A stretch of 64,000 nt of DNA. Source: Nilaparvata lugens. Taxonomy: Eukaryota; Arthropoda; Insecta; Hemiptera; Delphacidae. The notes under the pieces are model-generated. The model was not told the origin of the DNA. It saw only the letters and a program-made list of their open reading frames with translations, and searched no databases. The translations under genes were made by a program, and so were the position numbers. Of the stretch, positions 31,992 through 42,085 are shown piece by piece. Location: the NCBI RefSeq assembly GCF_014356525.2, contig NC_052514.1, positions 5,917,943-5,981,942 on the forward strand, written 5' to 3'. The stretch's first letter is position 1. The number at the start of each line of letters is the position of its first letter.

Positions 31992-32279
31992 CTACTGATG
32001 TGAGTCGTTGAATGCTACAACATGATCTTTATTCAACTCAAGTTCCAACTCATCAACCACTAATTCTGTCTTTTCATAATCCGAAATGGTCTGAGACACC
32101 CGAGGATACAACACTAAAAATGGCTCAGCAACTTTTGGATCAGAGACATTTTTAGACAGTTCATAAATCCTTTGCAATCTGGTATACAATTGTTCCAGTT
32201 TAGCGCGATGAACCCTGATTTGTTTCTGTGATTTTTCCTCCATCTTGAACTCATACACAAAACAATTCAGCCCCGACAA
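31992..32279 (-). pseudogene. BEL gag N-terminal remnant
   Basis: A 95-codon frame with a basic helical start (QKQIRVHRAKLEQLYTRLQR) and a following helical part. The length of a BEL gag is normally several hundred residues, so this is only the head. Its position just downstream of the 5' LTR and primer-binding-like site fits gag. It is cut at the Polinton junction. The region 32280-32775 between it and the LTR is the untranslated leader and shows no gene. Confidence 0.55.
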
Positions 32280-32774
32280 TAAAAACAGACAAAAAAAACA
32301 AGAATGAGTTCAAAACTAGATGAAAGGAAGAATCACGACTAGTAAGTTATCGAAGTTAAACTTTGATTATCAATTCACAAGATAAGTTACTGCTGAAGAC
32401 AAAACTATATGATTAGATAATGTTCTTCCAACAACTCACAAACAAACGATAACTTGTTGGATTGAACAAACAAAATCATGCTGTGATTAACCTTCACTAA
32501 CATGTATAACAAAATGGACAATACAAAAATCCAACAAACAAACATATTCCCAAAAAAGAGCACAATGAACCTAGTTTCAGGAAAATTACAATTTTAACTG
32601 AAATAAATTTAATTTCAGACAAATACAAATTGACAAGAAACCTTGCTCTAGAACAAGGCTACAACAAACTCAAGTTGAGCATAGATCAGACCATTCTCAA
32701 CATGCCAACATTGGACAAATACGAAACTGCTTAAATCCAATGTGTGTGAATTAATCAATAAATTACAAATTTAA

Positions 32775-32800
32775 ATTCATCACGGTTCGGTGGACCAAAA
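32775..32800 (-). other. Primer-binding-like site of the BEL element
   Basis: On the minus strand, a few bases after the 5' LTR, the text TGGTCCACCGAACCGTG begins with TGG and looks like the complement of a tRNA 3' end. Which tRNA is not known. Confidence 0.55.
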
Positions 32801-32801
32801 A

Positions 32802-33456
32802 TGTTCTGAACAAAGCTCAGGCTAGAGCTACCAGAGGACTGTAATTTACTATTCAAATAATCAAATACAAACAAGGGGCAAAATTTAATCTTCAATTTGA
32901 GCCAGGTTATTTGTACAGTTAAACTCTGCATTAATGAACAATAAAAAGAGCAAAAAACTCACCAGATTCAATCCAATCTTGACTACTTGCCCTTCGAAGC
33001 CTTTATTAGGTGTTTTGGTCAGGTTCAGGGTGGGATGAAAATCTGGGAATAAGACAGGTTCTGACTTCCGGGCAGCCTTTTCACCTTCAATTTGCTGGCT
33101 CTGTACTGTATTTTGAACAAAGCTCAAACTGATTCTTTATAAATTCAAATCTGAATCAAATTAATTCAATTTAACACTATTTACGCTGTTATACTCATAA
33201 TTCACACACACTACACTCAAACAATCAATTACAAGAAATTTCTGATCAAAATTACATGACAAAAATACAAACTCGGTCTTCACAACAACGGAGACAAGAC
33301 AAGACAAGCGAATGGACGAAACAAGAATGACTGGGGCTTTTTTTCTCTCGACAAGCCAAAACAGCTGGACGGTTGGCACTGGTGCCAACAAGCCTGCTAT
33401 TGGCAGAACTGTAGTCTGGGATTTGGCGCTACAGCTCGAATTCTCTGGCCGGACCA
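32802..33456 (-). repeat. BEL 5' LTR
   Basis: Counterpart of 15408-16062, the same length, about 15 differences by eye. Confidence 0.9.
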
Positions 33457-33461
33457 AAATG
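33457..33461. repeat. Target-site duplication AAATG, right copy
   Basis: Identical to 15403-15407. The unoccupied paralogue near 53115-53125 (minus strand) has AAATG once in the same sequence context. Confidence 0.85.
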
Positions 33462-33712
33462 TATCTTTCCATCAACGTTGTAGACAGTAATTGCAGCCAG
33501 ACCTGATAACAGCGCTCACACTCACATCCCAGGACGACTCGTCAGATCGACTCGTTGATATGACAGAAAGCTCTAAGTTTATTTAGGATTTTTTCTAGAC
33601 ATTTTAAATTGATGAATTATTTATTAATTTTTGAGAAAACATAACAACAGGTCAATGTAACTTACTGAGCGCGAAGTCTACTGTTCACAGAACTACTAGT
33701 CAGTTTGTGGTC

Positions 33713-34100
33713 AGTCTGGTCTCTCCGGTTTCTACAGATTTGACACCTATTGATATTGGACTCCAAACACTTGATCTGATTAGATAATTTGGTAATTGAT
33801 AGAGCAAATTGTTTCTAAAAGATTGAGCATCACTTTCCAGCATGCACACCCGAAAACCATCGCATCTCTCAAGAGATCACGTGGGGAGAACAAGTACAAT
33901 CTACAAATTGTTGCGTGTCAAGTCAAGAACAATCACATCTCTGAAGAGACCAATATAGAGGGAACAATCTGAAGAGATTGATCCAAAGAGATTGGTCCGT
34001 AGCCAGAAAATGTCTAGGAACAGATTTCGTGCATCCAATCCATTGGGAAGATTAGATTCGGTAGGATTTCAATTGACAAATCCCAGGGGCAGATCGAAAA
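33713..34100. other. No gene seen
   Basis: Unique-looking DNA with phrases GAAGAGA and CAATC repeated loosely. No coding similarity. Confidence 0.4.
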
Positions 34101-34119
34101 TCTCTGGCAACTGCCAACT

Positions 34120-34314
34120 ACTGTCAGTATTTCTCATGAACAACGTGATTGGCTTCACATCCAATTAATGCTGACAGAATGAAGTGAATCTCAACAGTGA
34201 CTAGGAGGCGACACTTGACAGTATTCCCCATAAACAACATCAATAGCTTCCTATTCGATCAATGCTGACAGTTTAAAGTGATCTCATCGGTTTCAAAGAG
34301 ACTACCTGACACTA
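34120..34314. repeat. Left half of a ~90-bp unit array with ATGCTGACAG motifs
   Basis: Units contain CAATYAATGCTGACAG, then GAATGAAGTGAATCTCAACA and a CATAAACAACATCAATRGCT block. The array resumes at 41348-41505 after the insertions. A related array is at 53975-54200. Confidence 0.65.
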
Positions 34315-34315
34315 T

Positions 34316-34532
34316 ATGGTGAGGTCCACGTTATAATGACAGTATTGATCAACTTTGGTATTGTTATCCTTGTCTAACAAACGACAAAGCCGGTGGTACT
34401 ATCCTTTTCGAGGTCCACAACGATGACAATAATGTTTTTGACAGTGTAGAAATATAATTAATTAGTCCAGAGAATCGGCATCGCTTTTCTCCTATCTTCA
34501 TCCACTGCCATTATAACGTGGACCACACTATA
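34316..34532. mobile_element. MITE with GTGAGGTCCACGTTATAAT inverted termini
   Basis: The left end GTGAGGTCCACGTTATAATG and the inverted right end, near 34502-34532, are ~28-bp terminal inverted repeats around a ~215-bp AT-rich body. TA flanks are present, as for Tc1/mariner-type MITEs. Confidence 0.75.
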
Positions 34533-34690
34533 GTGAGGTGCACGTTATAATGGCAGTGTTTGATTAGCAATGGTATTGCTATCCTTATATATCATTCACA
34601 AAGCTGATGGCTCTATCTCTTTCTCGCTTTGCTCTGTTGCCAGATCGTCTTTTAACGATGCAGAATTATTAATCAATTAACAAAATATGT
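34531..34690. mobile_element. Left half of a second, split MITE of the same family
   Basis: Starts TATAGTGAGGTGCACGTTAT back to back with the previous element. Its right end is at about 41275-41347, some 6.6 kb away. Confidence 0.65.
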
Positions 34691-34975
34691 CATCTTATTT
34701 ATGAAAATTTATTATGAAATTATTGAAAAAAAAAAAATTCTCGCTCAAAATAGAATATAATTGATTTTTTTAAACGAGAATGAACAGTCAAATTACATCA
34801 AAAAACCTGTATCAGCTACAATCTATAGAAGGCATTGAAAGGAATAGTTTTGGGCTTTATGCCTGTTGCTATTTTCCCAATCATTCATAGTTGAGAATGT
34901 AAATGTTTCACTGTAAATACTTGAAGGAATAAAAAATATTTTATATTGTAACCTATGTATCAATGAATAAATAAA
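34691..34975. other. AT-rich segment, probable retrotransposon 3' end
   Basis: TTTTGGGCTTTATGCCTGTT and the following AT-rich part ending in GAATAAATAAAC resemble 6200-6310. No gene. Confidence 0.45.
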
Positions 34976-35189
34976 CTAGCCGTCAGGCTCGTTTCGCTCG
35001 CCATATCCATCTAGCCAGGGGGCTCCGCCCCCTGGACCCCCCGACTCGATCGTCCAAAAGTGAGATCAGCAGGCTCGCTTCGCTCGCCTGCATTTTTCAT
35101 TAGGGGCATTCTTATCATATGTTAGGATGATCCATACTAAACGTCTGGCTAAACGGATATGGCGAGCGAAGCAAGCCTGAATGCTAGTA
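34976..35189. mobile_element. MITE-like element with ~45-bp GC-rich terminal inverted repeats
   Basis: The left end (ACTAGCCGTCAGGCTCGTTT ... CCATATCC) pairs with the right end (GGATATGGCGAGCGAAGCAA ... GCTAGT). Inside lies the hairpin with arms CCAGGGGGC and GCCCCCTGG. It is complete at 214 bp. Related partial copies are at 13668-13795 and 7785-7845. Confidence 0.75.
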
Positions 35190-35424
35190 CATAATATAAT
35201 ATTCCCAGGGATAGCTCTGATTGAAGTAGCAGTGCCCAATTAATTTTTCCGCGATAAATGCATTTCAATCTTCAACTTGGTGCCAACCTAACAAAGTCAA
35301 CTCAACTGAATGCCAACCTGACAAAATTAATAATTTAGTTACCAGTTCACAACTGTTTCGAAGAGGCACTCTCTCTAGATTATAGAGTTCTATATTAACA
35401 TATGATATGGACATTTTTCAATTA
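35190..35424. other. No gene seen
   Basis: AT-rich DNA between the MITE-like element and the retrotransposon tail. Confidence 0.4.
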
Positions 35425-36189
35425 TAGAATATAGAATAGAATAGAAATGAACTTTATTCAACAAAACAATACGAACAGTTATACAATAATATATAAATAA
35501 TAGTTCTTTAGGCTTAGCCGAGGCCGTCAGCCGAGTAGATAGATTTCCTTATTATACATTATACTCATATTGAATAATTATTATTGTTTTTGTGATTACA
35601 TAATTCACTCAATAATTATTTCTCCTTATCATTCCTATTCAATTCCTCCTTCTTCTCATACCTAACTAATTTCTCGTAATTATAACTAAACATTGTCACT
35701 CAACTTTTAAAAAGCAATTCACACTCTTAAATTCACCCTCTTTTAGGGACCCTGTATGCGTCAATGTGGCTGGACTTATAAAATATACAAACAACATAAT
35801 AATTATAAACTTCACGAGAAAAAAAAAAACAAAATTTTGAAATTTAAATAGAGTCACCTCTTACTTTGTACTCTACAAAAATAAAATTGAATTGAAATAC
35901 AGTCAACTCACAATAATTAATTCATCAGTAATGTAAATGAGAATACAGAAACAAAAGAGAGAAAGAATAAATAAATAAAACAAAAAACCTCTTTGAAATC
36001 TTAGAATAATCAATCAATTGAGTCATCTGCATTGATCAAAGCACTACTTAATAATACACAAAGTCTTGCGGCTTCTCATGTTTATGATAAAATACTACTT
36101 TTATAGCTAATAACTCCAATATTAATCCTAAAAAGACTTTTCCACTTCAACATTAAAATGTACATTTCACAATTGCATAACAAGATATC

Positions 36190-36202
36190 AATAACAATAA
36201 AG
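36190..36202. repeat. SINE target-site duplication, left copy
   Basis: AATAACAATAAAG, repeated exactly at 36459-36471. Confidence 0.9.
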
Positions 36203-36458
36203 GAGTGATCCGTGGTCTAGTGAATAGAGTGCTTGCGTAGCAGCATAGAGATCCCGGGTTCAAACCCCACTGAGAGCCAAAAGTTTTTTAAACAGATCAC
36301 TCCCGTGTTATCGGATGGGCACGTTAAACTGTCGGTCCCGGCTGAAGTATGACAGTCGTAAGGCCCATTGACGGCTTAAATTATATATTCAGGCGGTGGA
36401 ACATTCCCGCAAGGAACTCCCCACCAACAAAAGCCATACGAATTTTATTTATTTATTT
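36203..36458 (+). mobile_element. tRNA-derived SINE
   Basis: The head has pol III promoter boxes in tRNA spacing: an A box-like TGGTCTAGTGAATAG near 36212 and a perfect B box GGTTCAAACCC near 36258. The tRNA-unrelated body holds CGTTAAACTGTCGGTCCCGG and GACAGTCGTAAGGCCCA, and the tail is (TTTA)n. The 13-bp direct repeats on both sides show a target-primed insertion, mobilised by some LINE. It lies inside the 3' untranslated part of the minus-strand retrotransposon, in the opposite orientation, and is younger than it. Confidence 0.9.
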
Positions 36459-36471
36459 AATAACAATAAAG
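36459..36471. repeat. SINE target-site duplication, right copy
   Basis: AATAACAATAAAG directly after the (TTTA)n tail. Confidence 0.9.
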
Positions 36472-36500
36472 AGGAAATGACTCTTATCGATTATAACCTC

Positions 36501-37388
36501 CTAAAAATTGAATTCTGTTATCAATTCTCGCCTGTATCTCACTGCCTCCCTCAAATATCCTACTGGACTCGTCCAACATTTTCCATTCAGATACTCAATT
36601 ACTGTCTCTCTCTCTAGCATCGCCCCTCTCAGATATTTCTTTCTTATTTCACTCAAAATTGAACATTTACCGATGAAATGATAAGCATCTTCCGTTTCTC
36701 GGCTATTGCACATAGAACATGCATTGATCAAAGGGGATATACCTATCCCCTCCTCTCTTTGCGGTGCGTGATTGAGCGATAATAGCCCTCCTCTGGCCTT
36801 GAAAATCATTGAGATAACATTCCGTTTGGACTCATCATTCATGTAATTTCTCGTTCCATCGTCAATTTTTACATCTGTGTAGATTCTGTGAAACTGTGAC
36901 CGCTCTCTTCTCTCTAGCCACTTACTTCTAACTTTAGCTTTTATCTTCTCCATTGCCCTCTCCCACGTTGCTTCCCACCCCCTCCTGAAATTCGCTGCTT
37001 GCCAGTTGTCCGCTGTTATCGGCAATTCAATATCAAACTCACTTAATATCCGTCTCCATTCAGAATACCAACCACACTTTTCTCTTAAACAATGTCTTGC
37101 GATCAATGTTCGATATCGGTCGCCCGGTATCTCAAAAGAATTCAACACATATTTTATATGAACGCTCAAAGTATACAACCACAAAATTTCCTTTCCTGTC
37201 TCTAAGTATACTATATAATTTGGCGTATTACGCGGTACTCCAAATATTTTCTTGACAAACAACCTGAGAAATTTTTCTAGTTCTTCTCTCTCCGCATATC
37301 CCCATACCTGCGCCGCATATGTTAAAACTGCTTCACTTATCGAATCAAAAATTCCCCATTTCATTGACAGAGGTGCTTCATCATTCAA
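36501..37388 (-). pseudogene. Retrotransposon ORF2 C-terminal part
   Basis: A 295-codon open frame continues the reverse transcriptase. The block EAVLTYAAQVWGY is the post-thumb region. A basic stretch (IKAKVRSKWLERRERSQFHR) is followed by the zinc-like motif CSMCNSRETEDAYHFIGKC, typical of the C-terminus of this retrotransposon group and thought to bind nucleic acid. The frame ends at 36501. Between 37389 and 37552 the reading is broken by several stops. Confidence 0.8.
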
Positions 37389-37552
37389 AATGAGTCTTCG
37401 CCATACACACTATTAATCCCAAATCTGGCAGCTGTTATCTTACATTTAAAATGTCCGGTTAGGGAAAGTCTTGATGAAAAAACAACTGCCAGGTATCTGT
37501 ACTCATTCACTGTTTCAATAACTTCATTTCCATAGTACCACTTCTCCCTTTC

Positions 37553-38604
37553 TCACAATCGTCCTCCTCTTCTGAAAACTACAATCTTGGATTTAGCCAT
37601 GTTCACTGTGAGATTCCACCTTATGCAATATTCCTTCAACTTATTTATCATTGACTGCAGTTGTCGAGGATTCTCAGACATCAATACCACGTCATCAGCA
37701 TATAACAGCGAATTTATCAGCCTCTGCCCAACATATATACCTCCACCAATAACATCACTCAAATCATTCAAAAATAGTGTGAATAGCAACGGGGAGAGTA
37801 CGCATCCCTGTTTTAATCCATTTCTGGTTTCAAAGTATTCTGTTAAGTTACCCTCCACGCCATGCCATACAGTAGACTTCGTATTTCTATATAGACTCCT
37901 CAACATCGCAATAAATTTAGTCGACACTCCCAGTTCACTCAGTTTAAAAAAATAAAGCCTCTCTGTCCACACTATCGTACGCTCCCTTGAAGTCCACAAA
38001 GAAACAGTACAACTTCTTTCTAGGTCTATTCAACGTTTTCATTACTATATTGAATAGAACAAAAATATTATCAATAGCCGAATAACCTCTCCGAAAGCCA
38101 CACTGATTCTCTTTAATAATCTTTTTTCTTTCCTCCCACAACTGCAACCTTCTCAGTAAAATGAATGAAAATACTTTAGCGACAGCGTTTATAAAAGATA
38201 TGGCTATATAATTATTCACATCATTAGTATCACCTTTTTTTATGCAATGGAAAAATAATTGAACGTGAAAACCCTGTTGGTATCTGTCCACCTCTGACAA
38301 TGGTATTGAAAAAAATCAAAATAATCTCTTTGTAATTTTTTGACGCATTCTTGTAAAACTCAGCAGGAATTCTGTTATCACCTGGAGCCTTATTGTTGCG
38401 CATTGTCTTGAGGGCACTTTCCAATTCATTCATATCTATGTCTCTGTCAAGAGTTTGATCTTCAACATTCCTCGCCGCATAATATGTGACTACCTCGCCA
38501 ACTGATCCAAACACTCGTCTGAAGTGTTCAACCCAATCCTCAGCACTCAGAGTTCCCGAAATCTTGAACTCTCTACACTTAAATTTCTTTATCAGAGCCC
38601 ACAA
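37553..38604 (-). pseudogene. Retrotransposon ORF2 reverse transcriptase core, in several frames
   Basis: Three overlapping pieces. 38604-38230 has the approach region (MRNNKAPGDNRIPAEFYKNA). 38300-37944 has FRRGYSAIDNIFVLFNI and the first catalytic Asp in FFVDFKGAYDSVDREAL. 37999-37553 has the motif GLKQGCVLSPLLFTLFLNDL and the catalytic LLYADDVVLMSE with both Asp. The frame changes near 38270 and 37950 show decay, but the catalytic residues are all still visible. Confidence 0.85.
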
Positions 38605-38740
38605 ATCACTTGAATCCTTGACTCATCTGAATTGTTCTTTTATATCGCTATAATACGCTTGCCTTTTACTCTTACATAGCAGTTTGTATTCCTTCACTAC
38701 CTTCATATAATTTTCTCTCACCTGCTCCGAATTTGATTTT

Positions 38741-39786
38741 CTAAACACATTCAATAGGCTGAACACTCGCTTTCTCATAACCGCACACTCTTTGTCGAAC
38801 CACTTTTCTCTTCAATCCTTCTCTCTTTCTATCAGGTTGGGGCACATAATTTGCAGCTCTATATACAAGATTATTTAATACTTTATAAGTCTCCTCACTA
38901 CTCTCGGGAAGACCATTTATTTCTCTACAAGCATTGGTGAGTTTGGATATATATTCATTCTTCCTCGCTTCCTTCCATTTCAACTTCGGTAAGAGTGGTA
39001 AAATTGTGCTCTCTCTTTCTAGAGTATCAACCGTGATTAGTGTAGCTTCAATTGTGAAATGATCAGATAAAAGTTCTGGCACAATAGAAAATTTTCCAAC
39101 TATTTGCGCTAATTCGACAGCCACGCAACATAGATCTATTACGGAAGCCCCCCTGCCTCCCATGAAAGTAAAGTCTCCCCACCTATCTCCACTTATCCTT
39201 CCATTCATAATGATCAAATTAAAAACCTCACAGAACTCCAATATTTTCTTACCTTTCATATTAATCACCTCATCCTTTGACTCTCGCTTATTACTCAGTG
39301 CATTTCCCAATTCTATTACATCTGTTAATTCCGACAAGTCCTGTCCATTTCCTATTCTACCGTTAAAATCATATTTTTTCTATTATGCTCTTGCACTATC
39401 ATAAACTCCCATAATGTATTGAATTCTCTCTCCCATTCCATGTCTCCTCCACCACTCAGGTAAATTGGAACTATATAATATTCATCCCGTTGTCCTGCAT
39501 TAATGTGAATAACTTTCCTCTCATGCGCATCGATTACCTCACAAAAACTCTCTATTCTTTTTCTAATTCCTATTAACTTTCCTCCCTTTGCTCTACCCCA
39601 GTTTGATTCTCTAACTGCGAATTCCCAGTATAAATTGTAATCTGGAAAACAGTTTTCAAAATACAATTGCTTTCCTCTTTCAACAAACGTCTCCAATAGT
39701 ATAAAAACATCATAATTACAAATAAAATTATATACTTGAACAATCTTACCTCTTAATCCAGCCACATTGTACGCTACTATACTCAA
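38741..39786 (-). pseudogene. Retrotransposon ORF2 endonuclease
   Basis: Two pieces (39786-39352 and 39337-38741) with one frame change near 39345. The start has SIVAYNVAGLRGK, with the conserved Asn, and the Glu in FILLETFVERG. The second piece has the DFTFMGGRGASVIDL block and SDHFTIEATL, the active-site Asp-His motif. The GDFN-type block lies on the frame change. The enzyme would nick the chromosomal target. Confidence 0.8.
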
Positions 39787-39942
39787 CTGTCCCTTCTCAC
39801 ACAGGCTGACGGCGTTATCTCAGCAGTTGCGGTCTTCGTCCTCGCCGCCTCGCTCCTCCTCATCACACATGCTCCCGCTCACGGCCCGCATCACACTCTC
39901 ATCGAACATGCTCCCGATCTTCTGCAGCTCATCCTCCCCCTC

Positions 39943-40721
39943 CTAGACCAGTCCATTCTCCTCATCCAGCATGAAAACCCGACTATTCACGATTAAACGA
40001 TCCACTTCAACCGATACTCTCACTCCCGGAACTTGTTTCCTCAACTCGCCAAGCACCCGGAAAAGCTTTGATCGTCGTTTTCTTGTGTCAAAAGCAAAGT
40101 CTTCATGAATCACAAACCGTGTACCCTTCAGCTTCCTACTGTTTCTCGTGATGAAATGAATGTCCTGATCGTCCGGAAAATGCGCAATGATTGGCCTGTT
40201 ATCTATTTTCTTGCCCAATGCATGTGCTCGATTGACCCAGGTATCTGCTCGTGCCCCCAAATGACTCACACAAAAAGTCTTTGACAGTTCTCACGTAATC
40301 CACTGTTGCACATTCATATTTCAGCCCGCGAAAAATTAAATTGTTCCTTCTCGATCTATTTTCAAGATTTTTCCACCTTCCTGATTATGAGATTATTCTG
40401 AATTTTTTGAGCAACAATTTGCTTTCTTAACTGTTCATTCTCGACAGAGAGTTTATTCACTTTTTCAATTAGACCACCTAAATCCACCTTTGTAGCTAGC
40501 AGCGCGAGTTTTTCATCCATAGCCTTACTAAACCGCTTTTCAAAACGGTCAAATAGTGATTCAATAAAGACTGAGTCCACATTACCGGAAGCTTTAACAC
40601 TTGGGTCTGGAGCACGCTTTTTCTGTTCCATCTTTTCGAGCTCAGGCGAACTTTTAGCACGAGGTCTCTTCTTAGCACTATCGTCCGGTGAAAAGTATTG
40701 ATGGATACTGTTCTTACTCAT
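39943..40721 (-). pseudogene. Retrotransposon ORF1 (RNA-binding protein), broken
   Basis: The first piece (40721-40362) starts with an ATG and holds a basic, Pro/Lys-rich head and a coiled coil (KVNKLSVENEQLRKQIVAQK). The second piece (40269-39943) has an L1 ORF1-like C-terminal domain (DNRPIIAHFPDDQDIHFITR, then FRVLGELRKQVPGVRVSV). About 90 bases between them are out of frame. The protein would coat the element RNA as a trimer and act as a chaperone. No ORF1 cysteine knuckles are seen, which favours an L1-type over a Jockey-type ORF1. Confidence 0.75.
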
Positions 40722-40960
40722 TTAACTTTAAATATTTCGATTCACTTAAGAACAATTTCAAAATGAAAAACAAATTGATAATTCAATTTAATTACGAAAG
40801 AACTTTTAGCTCTAGGTCTCTTTCTAGCACTACGCTACCGTCTAGTGAAAAGTATTGTTGGATACTGTTCTCATTCATTTAAACTTTGAATATTTCGATT
40901 CACTTGGAAACAATTTCACATATAAATAACAAAATGATAATTCAATTTATTACTAAAGAA
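40648..40960. repeat. Tandem duplication of retrotransposon 5' end, period about 155 bp
   Basis: The segment holding the ORF1 start codon and its 5' flank is repeated upstream. The outer copy still has an ATG and reads MNENSIQQYFS, against MSKNSIHQYFS in the inner copy, then degenerates. Confidence 0.8.
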
Positions 40961-41160
40961 CGTTTAAGGTAGAACACGCACTAAATGAACCGATTAAGCA
41001 CGACCCGTCCGGCAACTTGAGATAAGAGAGCAAAACAATTTTGCGACCGCTCCGTTCAACAGCTCACTATCAACTCATTTTTCAATTATAATTAAGAGAA
41101 TAAGAAAAATATACATGCTAAAAGACGAACTTTAAACCCTTGAAAACCATCCTTAGAGTT
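40961..41160. other. Probable remainder of the retrotransposon 5' region, no gene
   Basis: Contains a GC-richer patch (ACGACCCGTCCGGCAACTTG). Unassigned. Confidence 0.35.
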
Positions 41161-41164
41161 GGTC

Positions 41165-41255
41165 CGGTAGATTTTTAGTTCTGCGAGTGAGTGAGTCAGT
41201 CAGCCAGTCAGTGAGTGAGTGAGTGCTATTCCGCTTTTATATAAATAGATAAGAT
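41165..41255 (-). mobile_element. Inverted copy of the left end of the 6708-7852 element
   Basis: On the minus strand it reads an AT-rich start, AAAGCGGAATAGCACTCACT, ACTGA/ACTCA repeats and AGAACTAAAAATCTACCGG. Confidence 0.7.
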
Positions 41256-41274
41256 AATAAGAAATGAATAATAG

Positions 41275-41347
41275 CCTACAAGACAGAGGATCGGCAACGT
41301 TGCTCTGCTATCTTTCTCCACTGCCATTATAACGTGGACCTCACTAT
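41275..41347. mobile_element. Right half of the split MITE
   Basis: CACTGCCATTATAACGTGGA and CCTCACTATA form the terminus matching the start at 34531. Confidence 0.65.
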
Positions 41348-41505
41348 ACTACCCTATAAACAACATCAATGGCTTCCTATTCAATAAATGCTGACAGTTT
41401 AAAGTGAATCTCAACAGTGACAAGACTGCAACACCTGACACTACTCCTTATAAACAGCATCAGTATCTACTCATCCAATTACTGCTGACAGATTTAAGTG
41501 AATAG
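41348..41505. repeat. Right half of the ATGCTGACAG array
   Basis: Two units with ATAAACAACATCAATGGCTT, then AATAAATGCTGACAGTTTAA and GTGAATCTCAACAGTGACAA, matching 34120-34314. Confidence 0.65.
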
Positions 41506-41562
41506 GTTGCTAACAACAACCGAAATTCCCAGGTGACGGCCAGATGTCCAATTCGACCCAAA

Positions 41563-41599
<37 letters not shown>
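41563..41599. repeat. (CA)n microsatellite
   Basis: About 18 CA dinucleotides. Confidence 0.95.
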
Positions 41600-41601
<2 letters not shown>

Positions 41602-41699
41602 TCGATAAGAGTGCAATCGACTGCGATGGTCGACTAAACGATTATCGACTTCGGTTGCAATCGATATGGTGGAGAGCATTTTGTGAATGAGGGAGCGAT

Positions 41700-42085
41700 T
41701 CAGGTGATGTCTGTGGTATGGAGGGGGGAAGTGGTGGGTGCTATTACGGTAATGGGTGAATTTGGAAACGTGAGATAGAATGCTAGGGTGAGGAGTGAAG
41801 AAGAGAGAGGAGACAAAGTGAAGGAAGAGGAAAAGAAATTGAAGAAGAAGGAGGGATGAAGGAGTAGGTGATGGGGAATGTAGGATGAGTTTAGAAATGA
41901 AAGTGGAAGGGGAAATGATGAAAAATGGAAACCAGAAAGAAATAATGAGATTATAAGAAGAGAGAGAAACGAGATAACGTGAGATAGAATGGAATGGTGA
42001 GGAGGGCAGAAGAGAAAGGAGAGGAAATGGAGGAAGTGAGAAGTGAATTTAAGGGACAAGAAGGAATAGAGGAATCCACAGATGT
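41700..42085. other. Purine-rich stretch, no gene
   Basis: GA-rich on +. The 129-codon minus-strand frame is Ser/Leu/Phe-rich because of this bias. Confidence 0.6.

Larger units (their letters stand above)
15408..33456 (-). mobile_element. BEL/Pao-like LTR retrotransposon, defective, with a Polinton inside
   Basis: Two 655-bp LTRs in the same orientation bound the element, and AAATG target duplications flank it. On the minus strand the order is 5' LTR (32802-33456), a primer-binding-like site, the gag N-terminus (31992-32279), the Polinton, then reverse transcriptase, RNase H and the integrase zinc-binding part (18410-16211), a purine tract and the 3' LTR (15408-16062). The rest of gag, the protease, the N-terminal part of the polymerase and the integrase core are absent. 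The two LTRs differ at about 15 positions by eye (roughly 2%), so insertion was fairly recent. Confidence 0.9.
14272..33712 (+). repeat. Dispersed ~0.8-kb repeat, split by two insertions
   Basis: The repeat starts GACCGAGCGAAGTGAGGTCT and continues to about 14516, then 15322-15407, then 33457-33712, where it ends near GTCTACTGTTCACAGAACTA. The pieces are separated by the MITE-like element at 14517-15321 and by the BEL retrotransposon at 15408-33456. Other copies lie at 52615-53456 (minus) and 60733-61190 (plus). The copy at 52.6-53.5 kb has no interruption at either insertion point and so shows the original order. The family is non-coding and of unknown class. Confidence 0.75.
35425..40960 (-). 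mobile_element. Nearly full-length non-LTR retrotransposon with two ORFs, decayed
   Basis: On the minus strand it has a 5' region with a tandem duplication (40648-40960), ORF1 (40721-39943), ORF2 (39786-36501) and a ~1-kb 3' untranslated part. It ends in an AATAAA signal and a TTCTA-type tail near 35425-35450. A SINE lies in the 3' part (36203-36458). The clade is uncertain: ORF1 looks L1-like, ORF2 has a GLKQGCVLSPLLF-type motif, and the C-terminus carries a C-x2-C...H...C zinc motif. Many stops and frame changes make it inactive. Confidence 0.8.

Noticed and set aside
36203..36280. A functional tRNA gene
   Set aside because: The B box is perfect, but the sequence continues into a SINE body and tail with target duplications, and no cloverleaf with an acceptor stem is evident.
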